Made by a program: the position numbers and the translations under genes. DNA of 64,000 bases. Origin: Candidatus Gottesmanbacteria bacterium (GTDB taxonomy: Bacteria > Patescibacteria > Microgenomatia > UBA10105 > UBA927). The stretch spans positions 124,001 to 188,000 of the forward strand of contig CAIJMI010000004.1 of the NCBI GenBank assembly GCA_903821745.1. The letters are read 5' to 3'. This document shows positions 17,309 to 26,165 of the stretch, in pieces; positions within the stretch are counted from its first letter, which is position 1; every line of letters starts with the position of its first letter. The notes under the pieces are model-generated. The model did no database searches. It was not told where the DNA came from and saw only the letters and a list, made by a program, of their open reading frames with translations.

Positions 17309-18463
17309 ATGATAGATCATTACCAACCCTTTTTATTTCCCTTTTTTAGCTTCCACTCATCGGTGCCCAGTCCACTGGTTACGCGGTATTATTACTGGTC
17401 ATGGGAAGACGGTTTATGGGATTTGCTTCGCGCAAAAAAAGTAGAAAAAGGGAGTACACTTTTAGTTCCCAATTTTTATTGTTCTGACGTTATTGAAAAT
17501 ATGCGGGTACATGGGTATACCGTTGTTACATATCGGTTGGATCAACATTTTCAGGTGAAACAACAAACACTGCAAAATAGCATACGAAAATATCACCCTG
17601 CCGTTGTCGTTTTATTTCATGCATGTGGTATGACAAATCCGGTAGTAAATAAAAAAACCTATATAGAGCGCATAACGAAAAAATCCATACTTCTCGAAGA
17701 CTGTGTGCACCAGTTGCTTGATCCGTCAGTAGTTAAACCTGTGAATGATAGCCATTTTTTAATGGATAGCCTACGGAAGGTGAGTCCGTTCTATGGCAGT
17801 TTTTTGTACGGTACAAAAAAAGGAATGCAGTTTCAACAAACGAGTAAACGGTTGTCACTCTATACGATGAAAACATCGTTTCTTTATGTGTTATTTAGGG
17901 GAATACTTCAGGCTGCACATATTTTTAAAAAACCATCACTTGCACTCTTTGCGCACGAACAACTTTTAAAAAGACATGACACCATTATTGGTGATGGAAT
18001 TGCACATCAGGGAATGCCACTTACTGCATGGATGATGCAGTGGATGAATAGGGAAAAGTTAGAACGGGTGAAGCGGGAACAGGTAAAATGGTATGAACAT
18101 ATGTTGACGCCGATTTATAAAAAATCCTCACCGTTTTACAGAATAAAAATAAAACGGACTGATTTTGGAAAACTTCATGTCTATCCGGTCGGCATGAAAA
18201 AGAAAGCAGATAAGGAATTATTAGACTTCTTAAAAGAAAAAGATATTATTGTTTTTCCCAAATTTGCAGACAGTGAGTGGGCAAAAAAACGGGATGTACT
18301 CTTTTTCCCTTTAGGATTTCATATGGACAAAAACAAAATTAAAATAATTGCAAAAACATTGTTATCTTTAAAAACCGGGGAATACAAGCAGGCAAAAGTT
18401 CCAGTAAAAAGTATATCACCACATCTACTTGTTCGGGCAGCAGAGCTTATCCTTTCATTCTAA
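17309..18463 (+). CDS. Probable PLP-dependent aminotransferase-fold protein
   Basis: The 384-residue protein has the layout of a DegT/fold-type I aminotransferase: a substrate-entry region (GSTLLVPNFYCSDV), an Asp in ILLEDCVHQ at the position that binds the pyridine nitrogen, and MDSLRKVSPFYGSFLYG, where the Lys would bind PLP. Overall similarity to named enzymes is weak and the catalytic assignment is my inference. It follows rpoD by 30 nt and could be co-transcribed; a role in surface sugar or amino acid metabolism is possible. Confidence 0.5.
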   Translation: MIDHYQPFLFPFFSFHSSVPSPLVTRYYYWSWEDGLWDLLRAKKVEKGSTLLVPNFYCSDVIENMRVHGYTVVTYRLDQHFQVKQQTLQNSIRKYHPAVVVLFHACGMTNPVVNKKTYIERITKKSILLEDCVHQLLDPSVVKPVNDSHFLMDSLRKVSPFYGSFLYGTKKGMQFQQTSKRLSLYTMKTSFLYVLFRGILQAAHIFKKPSLALFAHEQLLKRHDTIIGDGIAHQGMPLTAWMMQWMNREKLERVKREQVKWYEHMLTPIYKKSSPFYRIKIKRTDFGKLHVYPVGMKKKADKELLDFLKEKDIIVFPKFADSEWAKKRDVLFFPLGFHMDKNKIKIIAKTLLSLKTGEYKQAKVPVKSISPHLLVRAAELILSF

Positions 18464-18478
18464 CTCATTGAGTGATCG

Positions 18479-19912
18479 TTATAGCTCTTCCACGTTATGC
18501 GATTTACTTTCCCGAAGTCCTGCATCCGTAATCCGGATAAACCGTGCATTTTTCCATAAGTCTTTAATGGATTTAGCATTACAGTAACTCATCCCAGATT
18601 GCAAAGCACCGCGCAGTTGATACAACACGTCAGTAACTTTCCCTTTGTAGGGAATTAGTGCTTCCACGCCCTCCGCAACAATGGAATTGAGTTTTTGGTC
18701 ACTGCTGTTTTCCAGTTTAATTTTGCGGTCTGCTGTTGCGAGGAATGATGCACTTCCCCGATGTACTTTGTATTTCATACCTTTCCGCATTATGATGCCG
18801 CCCGGGCTTTCATCAGTTCCTGCAAACCAACCAGCAAGCATGACAGCAGATGCGCCGGCTGCGAGTGCTTTAGTAAGGTCTCCTGGATAGTTAGTTCCGC
18901 CGTCAGCAATGACGGGAATATTTGCTTTTTTAGCAGCAGTTGACGCACGCATAACGGCGGTCAGTTGTGGAACACCGACGCCAGCAACGATGCGTGTTGT
19001 GCATAATCCGCCGGGTCCAATCCCTACTTTTACTGCATCAACACCAGTGGCAATTAGATCCTGCACTCCTTCAGGGGTGGCCACATTTCCACCAATCAAC
19101 TGAATGTTTTTATATTTTCTTCGAATTGTTTTTAATGCCCGGATGGACACATCATTTTGTCCGTGTGCAACATCAACAACAATAACGTCTGTCCCAGCAT
19201 CAAGTAGTGCTTTGGTTCGATCCAGATAATCATTCACCACACCGACAGCTGCTCCCACTCTGTACCGTCCAAATTTATCTTTAGTTGAATAGGGGAATTT
19301 TTCAAAATTCTGTATGGAATGTGCGGTGATGAGGCCAACTAATTGGTCATTTTTATCAACCAATGGAAGTTTTTCAATCTTTTTGGATGCAAATATTTTT
19401 TTAGCTTCCGCGAGATTTGTTTTTTTATTTCCGACAATGAGATTACTTCTGGTAGTCATGAGTTTGTGCACCGGTGTATCATTGTCGGTGACAAACTGAT
19501 AGTCACGTCTTGATAAAATTCCGATCACTGTATGTTTTTCATCCGTCACGATAAAACAATCAATCCCGGTTTTGATTTTTTTCTTATATACATTTTGTAA
19601 TGTGTCAGTCGGTGCAATGGTATATGGTGCATCGAGAATAAATCCAACCGTGCGTTTTACTTTTGATATTTCCTGAACCTGCTCTTCAATGGTCATAAAT
19701 CGATGAATGATACCAATGCCGCCTTCTGTCGCAAGAGCAATCGCCATGGCTGATTCGGTGACCGTGTCCATATTCGCAGATATAAATGGAAGTTGTAATT
19801 CTATATCACGGGTTAATTTCGTTTTGAGTGATATTTCATGCCGATGATCAATAAATGAACGCTGTGGAACCAACAACACGTCATCATAGGTAAATCCTTC
19901 ATCAAATTTCAT
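18479..19912 (-). CDS. guaB: Inosine-5'-monophosphate dehydrogenase
   Basis: The 477-residue protein is a full IMPDH: N-terminal FTYDDVLLVPQRS, a central pair of CBS domains (about residues 90-205), the catalytic loop GIGPGGLCTTR with its Cys, and the flap near the C terminus. It oxidises IMP to XMP, the committed step to GTP. The loop has GG instead of the common GS before the Cys region. Its start overlaps the end of purA by 4 nt, so guaB is the last gene of a purB-purA-guaB operon. Confidence 0.97.
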   Translation of the reverse strand: MKFDEGFTYDDVLLVPQRSFIDHRHEISLKTKLTRDIELQLPFISANMDTVTESAMAIALATEGGIGIIHRFMTIEEQVQEISKVKRTVGFILDAPYTIAPTDTLQNVYKKKIKTGIDCFIVTDEKHTVIGILSRRDYQFVTDNDTPVHKLMTTRSNLIVGNKKTNLAEAKKIFASKKIEKLPLVDKNDQLVGLITAHSIQNFEKFPYSTKDKFGRYRVGAAVGVVNDYLDRTKALLDAGTDVIVVDVAHGQNDVSIRALKTIRRKYKNIQLIGGNVATPEGVQDLIATGVDAVKVGIGPGGLCTTRIVAGVGVPQLTAVMRASTAAKKANIPVIADGGTNYPGDLTKALAAGASAVMLAGWFAGTDESPGGIIMRKGMKYKVHRGSASFLATADRKIKLENSSDQKLNSIVAEGVEALIPYKGKVTDVLYQLRGALQSGMSYCNAKSIKDLWKNARFIRITDAGLRESKSHNVEEL

Positions 19913-21204
19913 ATACCCCCTTTTTGTTTTTTATAAATAAATAATTGTGATCGTTTTGGTCCAACGGAAACAAATGCGATAGGAACATGCAGTTGGGTTT
20001 CAATAAAGAAAAGATATCTTTTTGCTGCCAGCGGAAGGTCATTATATTTTTTTATTTGAGATATATCTTCATTCCATCCTGGAAATTTTTTGTAAACAGG
20101 AACACAGGAATGGTAATCATACATGGAAGCCGGAATTTCTAAATATCGTTTATTTTGTATTTTGTATGCAACACAAACAGATATTGTCGGAAGCCCGCTT
20201 AAGACATCAAGTTTTGTGATTGCAAGGGTGGTAAATCCTGACAGACGCGAAGCGGTTCTTAGTGCAGGAAGATCAAGCCACCCGCATCGTCTCGGCCGTT
20301 TTGACACTGTCCCAAATTCCTGTCCGTTTTTCCGTATTGTTTCTCCAATTGGATTGGTTTGTTCTGTTGGAAACGGTCCGTTGCCAACACGCGTTGTATA
20401 TGCTTTGACAATACCTATGGTATGAAGGGCTCGTGGAGCAAGACCGACATACGGAAAAATGGATCCGGATATTGTATGGATTGCAACAGTATACGGGTAG
20501 GTTCCGAATACTGGATCCAAGAGTGATCCGTGTGCTCCTTCAAAAACAACGCGTTTTGTTGTAAGCGACTTTTCAATCAGGACAGATGTGTCTGCAATAT
20601 ATGGTCGTAATTTTTTTCCGTATGCAACATAAGTTTTCCAAATAGCATCAATAGTAAAATGTTCATCCAGTCCAAAAACATTTTGGATACGTTTGGATTG
20701 TAGCTCAAGAGCGTTTCTAATTTTTTGTTTTAATTCAGTAGGGTGCAATACATCGTCTAATCGGATACCCGCCCTGTTGTTTTTGTCTTCGTAGCAATAT
20801 CCGATACCAAGATGTAAACTTCCGGTTGCTGATTTTCCTTTCCAGTGTTCTGTCGCCCGGTCCAGTGCTTTATGGTAGGGCATGACAATATGAACACGGG
20901 GATCAATCGTTAAATACACAGGAAGATGCTGCTTTTTTACCATTGCTATTTCATCCAGAAGCATCTGAGGATCAATAACGCAGCCCTGGGCAATGATGAG
21001 CTTTTTTTTCTGGATAACTCCTGAAGGAAGAAGTGAGAGTTTAAATGTTTGAGTGCCGACAACAACAGTGTGGCCCGCATTGTTGCCGCCGTTGTATCGG
21101 ACAACATAATCAGCGTGTTCTGTGAGGACATCGACCAGTTTTCCTTTCCCCTCATCTCCCCATTGTGCTCCAACGATTGATAACGGAAATTGAATGTTAT
21201 ACAT
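19909..21204 (-). CDS. purA: Adenylosuccinate synthetase
   Basis: About 431 residues with the N-terminal GAQWGDEGKGKLVDVL P-loop, NGGNNAGHTVV, and the C-terminal SVGPKRSQL nucleotide-binding end. It joins IMP and Asp using GTP. The ATG at 21204 overlaps the purB stop region by 8 nt; a TTG three codons upstream is less likely. With purB and guaB it converts IMP into both AMP and GMP; no de novo IMP genes are seen nearby, which fits a salvage lifestyle. Confidence 0.97.
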   Translation of the reverse strand: MYNIQFPLSIVGAQWGDEGKGKLVDVLTEHADYVVRYNGGNNAGHTVVVGTQTFKLSLLPSGVIQKKKLIIAQGCVIDPQMLLDEIAMVKKQHLPVYLTIDPRVHIVMPYHKALDRATEHWKGKSATGSLHLGIGYCYEDKNNRAGIRLDDVLHPTELKQKIRNALELQSKRIQNVFGLDEHFTIDAIWKTYVAYGKKLRPYIADTSVLIEKSLTTKRVVFEGAHGSLLDPVFGTYPYTVAIHTISGSIFPYVGLAPRALHTIGIVKAYTTRVGNGPFPTEQTNPIGETIRKNGQEFGTVSKRPRRCGWLDLPALRTASRLSGFTTLAITKLDVLSGLPTISVCVAYKIQNKRYLEIPASMYDYHSCVPVYKKFPGWNEDISQIKKYNDLPLAAKRYLFFIETQLHVPIAFVSVGPKRSQLFIYKKQKGGI

Positions 21205-22564
21205 AGGTTTCAACTAGTGTTTTTGCAAGACCAATATATGTTGTTGGCGTGAGGGTGAGTAGTTTTTGTTTTGTTTTTTCTGGTAGCGGCAATGATTGCA
21301 TAAACGTATTGATTTCATTCCGTGTGCGCGATTCACCGCGGAAAAACTGTTTAGTTCTCTCATATGCATCATCTACTCCTGCAGCTCGGAGAGCCGTCTG
21401 AATAGCTTCAGAAAGAATTTCCCAATGACCCAATAATTCTTTTTGCATTGCTTCGTAATTTGGCTCTAACCGGTTGAGTCCTTCAAGGATGCTTTGATAC
21501 GAAAGGTGTGTGTAAGAAAACATAATCCCGAAAGATCGTCTGATGGTGCTGTCAGATAAGTCACGTTGCAACCGGGAATATGAAAGTTTTCGAATATATC
21601 CCTCAAGTAAGCTGTTGGCAATTTCAAAACCGCCCTCAGCCCCTTCTAAATAAATCGGATTGATTTTGTGGGGGAGTGCAGTTGAACCGACTTCTTTTGC
21701 AATCCGTTTTTGTGTAAGCAATCCCAACGATGCATACGTCCACAAATCTTTACATAGGCCAAGAAGCAGTAAATTTATATGCTGGATTGTTTGAAAAAGT
21801 TGAATATACGAATCATATGGTGCAATTTGAGTAGTCATGGGAGATTGTGGGAGCTCAAGATGCGCAAGAAACGTTTTTGAAAATTTCAGCCAATGGAGAG
21901 TAGGAAAGATTGCATGATGTGCGTTAAAATTGCCAACATTTCCGGAACATTTCCCAGTAACACGATTTGTCTGTAACAATTGGATACATTCACGTAATCG
22001 GTACGCGTAGATGCCGATTTCTTTTCCATACGTTGTTCCATTTGCCGGTTGTCCATGCGTTCGGGCAAGGAGGGGAGTTGCTTTATATTTTTTTGCCTGC
22101 GTCTGCAGGACAGCAAAAAGATCGTGGAGTATGGGAAGAAAAACTATTTTGATGGATACATTGATGCACCGAGCGTATGCACAGGAATTAATATCGTCAG
22201 ACGTCAGTCCAATGTGAACCATTTGAGTAATATCACGAAGTGTTGTAGAAGAAAGTTTTTTTTGAATAAAAAGTTCGACTGCTTGAACATCATGGTTTGT
22301 TTTTGATTCAATTTCACGGATCAGCTGATAATCGCCGGTGGAAAGATTTGATAGTTTTTTCAGCAATCGATTTTCTTTTTTTGTAAGTTTCCGTACAACG
22401 CCGTATTTGGATAACCACAGGAGATATGCAGTTTCTACAAATACGCGAGATGAATTTATTGCGCGTTCTGAAAAATATTTGGAGAGGATTTTTACCTTGT
22501 GATAATTTCTTCCGTCAATCGGAGTAATGTGCAGGTCGATGGGAGTTTCACCTATCGTACTCAC
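21197..22564 (-). CDS. purB: Adenylosuccinate lyase
   Basis: The 455-residue protein belongs to the fumarase/aspartase superfamily: HIGLTSDDINSCAYA, ARTHGQPANGTTYGKE and the signature GSTALPHKINPIYLEGAEG, in which the flexible catalytic loop lies. It releases fumarate from adenylosuccinate (and from SAICAR where that pathway exists). First gene of the purB-purA-guaB operon; the next feature upstream is an insertion sequence only 56 nt away, which may have displaced the original promoter. Confidence 0.96.
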   Translation of the reverse strand: MSTIGETPIDLHITPIDGRNYHKVKILSKYFSERAINSSRVFVETAYLLWLSKYGVVRKLTKKENRLLKKLSNLSTGDYQLIREIESKTNHDVQAVELFIQKKLSSTTLRDITQMVHIGLTSDDINSCAYARCINVSIKIVFLPILHDLFAVLQTQAKKYKATPLLARTHGQPANGTTYGKEIGIYAYRLRECIQLLQTNRVTGKCSGNVGNFNAHHAIFPTLHWLKFSKTFLAHLELPQSPMTTQIAPYDSYIQLFQTIQHINLLLLGLCKDLWTYASLGLLTQKRIAKEVGSTALPHKINPIYLEGAEGGFEIANSLLEGYIRKLSYSRLQRDLSDSTIRRSFGIMFSYTHLSYQSILEGLNRLEPNYEAMQKELLGHWEILSEAIQTALRAAGVDDAYERTKQFFRGESRTRNEINTFMQSLPLPEKTKQKLLTLTPTTYIGLAKTLVETYV

Positions 22565-22604
22565 GAACTACAGCTTACTACAGGAATTTTTTTCTGTAAA
22601 CAGG

Positions 22605-22619
22605 GAAAATAATTTATAT
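22605..22619 (+). repeat. Left 15-bp direct repeat flanking the insertion sequence
   Basis: GAAAATAATTTATAT here is repeated exactly at 23826-23840, immediately outside the two terminal inverted repeats. It is a probable target-site duplication; 15 bp is at the long end of the range reported for IS481-family elements. Confidence 0.7.
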
Positions 22620-23825
22620 TGTAGGGAGGTCAGCACATGGTATACAGTTTCTAGATCGGCAACGATATCTTAATTATCGTCAGTTATGCCTCAAGATATT
22701 CGGTGAAACGTATGATCAATTATCATACCGAATATATGAATACTGGCATCCATTTAGAATACAAAGAATTAAGATCAATAAGTCCTAAGGCGGCAAGACA
22801 GGCAGTATTGCAAATCCTTGCTTCAAACAAAGGAAACATTACTCAAACTGCTCAAATGCTTAATGTCACCAGAAGGACGATATACAAGGCGCTTAAAAAG
22901 AAATCAGCAAACAAACTTGATGACACGTCTACTGCTCCGCATACAGTTCACAACAAAACTGCATTCAATATTGAAGAGATTGTGGTTAAACTGAAAGAAA
23001 AAACAAACTACGGTCCAGTACGTTTACAAGAAGAACTCTATGAGAGTAGCGGTATTTCGCTTTCATCTCATACTATCAGAAATATTATCAGGCGTAATAG
23101 AAAGACTAAAACAAAAAAGTGCAGGAGGCATAACAGGTCAAATCGACCATTTGTTGACTGGTACAGCTCTCAAGCGTTTGAGGTGGTCCAGATTGATCTC
23201 AAGTATATTATCGATCAAAAAGCTCTCTCTGCCTCTCAAATTGCTCATGTCATTAAGCATGATTTACCACTGTACCAATGGAGCGCTATTGATGTAGCTA
23301 GTAGATTTAAATTGATGGCGTATTCAAGGGAAAAATCATGGACGAATGAATTAACCTGGTTTTTGTGGGTTACATCATGGCTGAGAAGTCATGGAGTAAC
23401 AGTGAGGATTATGTATACGGTTGACCATGGAGTAGAATTTGGCGGAGACTGTTGGTACAAGATCGTTGAACTACGCAGACTTCTGAAAGGATTTGGTTGT
23501 TTTATCATCCAAAACAGGAAAAAACATCCGGAAGAAAATGCGCATCTTGAACGATCACACAAAACTGATGATGATGAATTCTATATCCCAAGAATTCATA
23601 CAATCACTACACAAGGTCAATTCTACAAGGAAGCGTTCAATTATCTATACTATTACAACTGTGTCAGAAAACACTCCAGTTTATCCCGAATACCACCGTA
23701 CTCCCACCTGAAAAAGATATCATCTGGCTTAGATGATACAATCAAATATGTTCCACCGATATTTCTTGATGGCATATCTTCAGAACTAGGAGCATGGAGT
23801 GGATACAATGTGCTGGCTCAGTACC
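22620..23825 (+). mobile_element. IS481-like insertion sequence
   Basis: About 1.2 kb bounded by imperfect terminal inverted repeats: left end TGTAGGGAGGTCAGCACATG (22620 on) against the reverse complement of the right end, GGTACTGAGCCAGCACATTG (23825 backwards); both share CAGCACAT. It carries one DDE integrase-type gene. Exact 15-bp direct repeats flank it, so the insertion is probably recent enough to be intact. It separates purB from tRNA-Asn. Confidence 0.8.
22696..22735 (+). promoter_or_regulatory. Hairpin over the transposase start region
   Basis: ATATTCGGT (22696-22704) pairs with ACCGAATAT (22727-22735), and ATGAT (22712-22716) pairs with ATCAT (22722-22726) inside. The hairpin covers the GTG at 22703 and the ATG at 22712 and ends right before the ATG at 22736. 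Such structures in insertion sequences are known to limit transposase translation from read-through transcripts. Confidence 0.55.
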
Positions 23826-23833
23826 GAAAATAA
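22703..23833 (+). CDS. DDE-type transposase (integrase core)
   Basis: The 376-residue protein has an N-terminal Fis-like helix-turn-helix (GNITQTAQMLNVTRRTIYKA), a second HTH-like region, and a retroviral-type integrase core with D in VVQIDLKYI, D in YTVDHGVEFG and E in ENAHLERSHKTD. This matches IS481/IS3-like transposases. Three in-frame starts (22703, 22712, 22736) lie in or next to a hairpin. The last codons and the stop (TAA 23831-23833) lie within the right flanking repeat, so the stop may be supplied by target DNA. Confidence 0.85.
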   Translation: MKRMINYHTEYMNTGIHLEYKELRSISPKAARQAVLQILASNKGNITQTAQMLNVTRRTIYKALKKKSANKLDDTSTAPHTVHNKTAFNIEEIVVKLKEKTNYGPVRLQEELYESSGISLSSHTIRNIIRRNRKTKTKKCRRHNRSNRPFVDWYSSQAFEVVQIDLKYIIDQKALSASQIAHVIKHDLPLYQWSAIDVASRFKLMAYSREKSWTNELTWFLWVTSWLRSHGVTVRIMYTVDHGVEFGGDCWYKIVELRRLLKGFGCFIIQNRKKHPEENAHLERSHKTDDDEFYIPRIHTITTQGQFYKEAFNYLYYYNCVRKHSSLSRIPPYSHLKKISSGLDDTIKYVPPIFLDGISSELGAWSGYNVLAQYRK

Positions 23834-23840
23834 TTTATAT
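23826..23840 (+). repeat. Right 15-bp direct repeat flanking the insertion sequence
   Basis: Exact copy of 22605-22619 (GAAAATAATTTATAT), directly after the right inverted repeat. It also contains the transposase stop codon. Confidence 0.7.
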
Positions 23841-23870
23841 GGTTCTCTGCCCAAATCAAAATGGGCGTGG

Positions 23871-23876
23871 TATAAT
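23871..23876 (+). promoter_or_regulatory. -10 box of tRNA-Asn
   Basis: A perfect TATAAT lies 18 nt before the tRNA-Asn start. Just upstream GCCCAAATCAAAATGGGC (23849-23866) can fold into a small hairpin that may end transcripts from the insertion sequence. Confidence 0.55.
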
Positions 23877-23894
23877 ACCAATTGTTCTTAACAT

Positions 23895-23966
23895 TCCCCT
23901 GTAGCTCAACGGTAGAGCGGCTTCCTGTTAAGAAGAAGGTTCGAGGTTCGAATCCTCGCGGGGGAG
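23895..23966 (+). tRNA. tRNA-Asn (GTT)
   Basis: Acceptor TCCCCTG pairs with CGGGGGA; anticodon loop CTGTTAA gives GTT; T-arm CGAGG TTCGAAT CCTCG. Discriminator G, no CCA. A repeat that recurs 7 kb away begins at its 3' end, and an IS element lies just upstream. Confidence 0.96.
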
Positions 23967-24045
23967 CAAGTGATAGTTTGGAGCGTATTGACAATCTAAA
24001 CCACTAATTAACACATCAGCATTGAAGCCTTCTAATTCTAGTTTA
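23964..24045 (+). repeat. Diverged direct repeat A, copy 1 (at the tRNA-Asn 3' end)
   Basis: From GAGCAAGTGAT through CAATCTAAACCACTAATTAA to AGCCTTCT this stretch matches 31007-31090 with scattered substitutions. It directly joins the 3' end of tRNA-Asn. The two copies enclose the reverse-strand signalling/phosphoesterase operon and the GNAT gene. Confidence 0.7.
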
Positions 24046-24074
24046 CAAGATGTTTCTAAGAAATGAAGAGGTAG

Positions 24075-25070
24075 TTACAATTGGTATGAGTAAGTTGTTG
24101 AGGTAGCTTGGATAAAATCAACGATTACGCTTGTTGGTCTTACGGTGACATTTAGAAATCCTGAACCACCGATTATTTTTCCATTTTTGTAACTATAAGA
24201 ATCATATTTATCTCCAGCATGACTTGGTTGTGGTAACGTTTGGTAAACGATGCCATCGAGATCTTGTTTAGCAAACAAGTGGTCATGTCCTTTGAATACA
24301 ATGGTGACATGATTTTCAACAAGCAGGTCATGAATTGGTTTACTCCATCCTGGTCTATGAGAGGTGAATCCATAACTCCCATCAGTATTATTTCCACCCC
24401 ATTCATAAAGTTTTGCTAATTCTACTCCACCACGACCTTGGTTATCACCACCAACTAATTGATGAATGAATACAAACTTATATTTTGCAGTAGACGTTTT
24501 TAACGTGTTTGAAAACCAGTCATATTGTGTTTTTCCCAATGTCCATTGCCAACCATCAGTATTTGGTTTTGTAGTTGTATAACTATATGGATCAAGAACG
24601 ACAAATAACGCATTACCTTTTTCAAAAGAAAAGTAATTTTTATCTTTCGTTTCGTCAGGGAAGTAGGCTCTACGGTATGATTTTGTATTTAGTTTGTCCC
24701 ATCCGGTTTCCCCATCATGGTTGCCCATAGCAAAATAGAGTGGAATTGATTGAAGTTGATTGTAATATGATTTCATGAGCTCATATCGCTTTGTAATATT
24801 TGTGTCACTTTTTATTTGAAGTTTATCAACCATAAATATGTCGCCAAGATCAATAAGAAAAGAAGGATTCGCTTTCACAATTTGTTGGAGCGTCTGTGTA
24901 TATGTTGAGTCGTCCGATTGTTCATCCATATGTGGATCAGCCTCTACAGCAAATGAAAAACTGGCTGGAGAGGTTACAGGAAGAAGGGATCTATGATTAC
25001 CATACTTCAAATAGACCCAGAGTATACAAACGGCAACAATTGCGATTAATAGCATCAGTATCTTTTTCAT
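24075..25070 (-). CDS. Membrane-anchored calcineurin-like metallophosphoesterase
   Basis: The 331-residue protein has an N-terminal membrane anchor (about 4-22) and then a metallophosphoesterase domain outside the cell: DPH (D-x-H), LGDIF, GNHDG, a His in FVFIHQLVGG and GHDHLF, the five metal-binding blocks. Substrates of this broad family include phospho-esters, cyclic nucleotides and lipid phosphates. It overlaps its upstream paralogue by 4 nt and ends a six-gene operon led by a two-component system. Confidence 0.88.
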   Translation of the reverse strand: MKKILMLLIAIVAVCILWVYLKYGNHRSLLPVTSPASFSFAVEADPHMDEQSDDSTYTQTLQQIVKANPSFLIDLGDIFMVDKLQIKSDTNITKRYELMKSYYNQLQSIPLYFAMGNHDGETGWDKLNTKSYRRAYFPDETKDKNYFSFEKGNALFVVLDPYSYTTTKPNTDGWQWTLGKTQYDWFSNTLKTSTAKYKFVFIHQLVGGDNQGRGGVELAKLYEWGGNNTDGSYGFTSHRPGWSKPIHDLLVENHVTIVFKGHDHLFAKQDLDGIVYQTLPQPSHAGDKYDSYSYKNGKIIGGSGFLNVTVRPTSVIVDFIQATSTTYSYQL

Positions 25071-26164
25071 TGAACTGTATATGAATAGATTGATTGACCG
25101 TTATTATTTTGACCAGACTTTATGTAATCAACTTTTACTTGGTTAGGTGAAACGGTTACGTTTAAAAAGCCGGAATTTGGAAGTACAGTTCCTGACGTGT
25201 ATGCGTCTTTATTAAATGCAGTGTATGTGTTGTCCGCTGGATTTGGAACCTCCTGATAGATAACACCATCAAGTTCTTGTTTAGCAAAAAGGTGGTCATG
25301 TCCTTGAAAAAATATTGTCACGTGATTTTTCACCATCAGTTGGTGAATCGGTCCTTCCCAACCAGGGCGTTTGGTATTAAATTCCCAAACGCCTTTACTA
25401 TTGTCTCCACCCCATTCATAGAGTTTTGCTTCTTCTATACCGCCACGACCAGTGCCTAACACGTGATGAGCAAACACAAATTTATATGTTGCATTACTCG
25501 TTTCAAGTGTTCGTTTAAACCATTGATATTGCTCATCACCAAGGGTGTTATTCCAGAGATCGCGGCCCTTTTTATCTTCATTTTTATCTCCTGCAGTATT
25601 GTCTACAGGAACATTGGAATGCCAATAAAAATCTATGACAACAAAAAGTGCGTTCCCATAGGTAAAAGAATAATATCCGGTTTTACTTCCCGGTGAAGTA
25701 AAGTATTTTTCCCGTGCGTTGCGGGCAAGAAGTGCTGGGTTTGTCGATGTTCCATCAAGGAGATATTTTGCTTCTTGTTCATGATTGCCATTTACCAAAT
25801 AAATTGGCATTGAGAGCGCGTCTAAATAGTTTTTCTGGTTAAGATAGACCGCATCATATGCTGTTTGGCTACGGTTATTTTCAGATATTAATTTTTCAAT
25901 ACTAAAATCATCGCCCATTAAAAAATAAAATGCAGGATTGGCTTTTACAACATTTTGTAATGTTGTTTTATACAGATCAGCGTTAAACATTTTTCCAGCT
26001 CGTTCTGGATGGGAATCGCCTTGTACACCAAATGTAAATGATTCGGATGGTGAAGTGAGGCTTGTGTTGTTGAATATTGGTTTATGATTTATCCAAAAAA
26101 TAACGACTACAATTATTCCTATCAATAATAGACAACCGACAATTACATATAATTTTTTTGTCAT
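25067..26164 (-). CDS. Membrane-anchored calcineurin-like metallophosphoesterase (paralogue)
   Basis: About 365 residues, with an N-terminal helix (VIVGCLLLIGIIVVVIFW) and a phosphoesterase domain with GDSHPE (D-x-H), MGDDFS, NGNHEQE, FAHHVLGTGRGG and QGHDHLF. It is clearly a tandem paralogue of the next gene (shared GRGG, AKLYEWGG and GFLNVTV). The start at 26164 is chosen because it lies one base after the stop of the Cys-rich gene; 80 further in-frame codons upstream overlap that gene and are not protein-like. Confidence 0.88.
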   Translation of the reverse strand: MTKKLYVIVGCLLLIGIIVVVIFWINHKPIFNNTSLTSPSESFTFGVQGDSHPERAGKMFNADLYKTTLQNVVKANPAFYFLMGDDFSIEKLISENNRSQTAYDAVYLNQKNYLDALSMPIYLVNGNHEQEAKYLLDGTSTNPALLARNAREKYFTSPGSKTGYYSFTYGNALFVVIDFYWHSNVPVDNTAGDKNEDKKGRDLWNNTLGDEQYQWFKRTLETSNATYKFVFAHHVLGTGRGGIEEAKLYEWGGDNSKGVWEFNTKRPGWEGPIHQLMVKNHVTIFFQGHDHLFAKQELDGVIYQEVPNPADNTYTAFNKDAYTSGTVLPNSGFLNVTVSPNQVKVDYIKSGQNNNGQSIYSYTVQ

Positions 26165-26165
26165 A

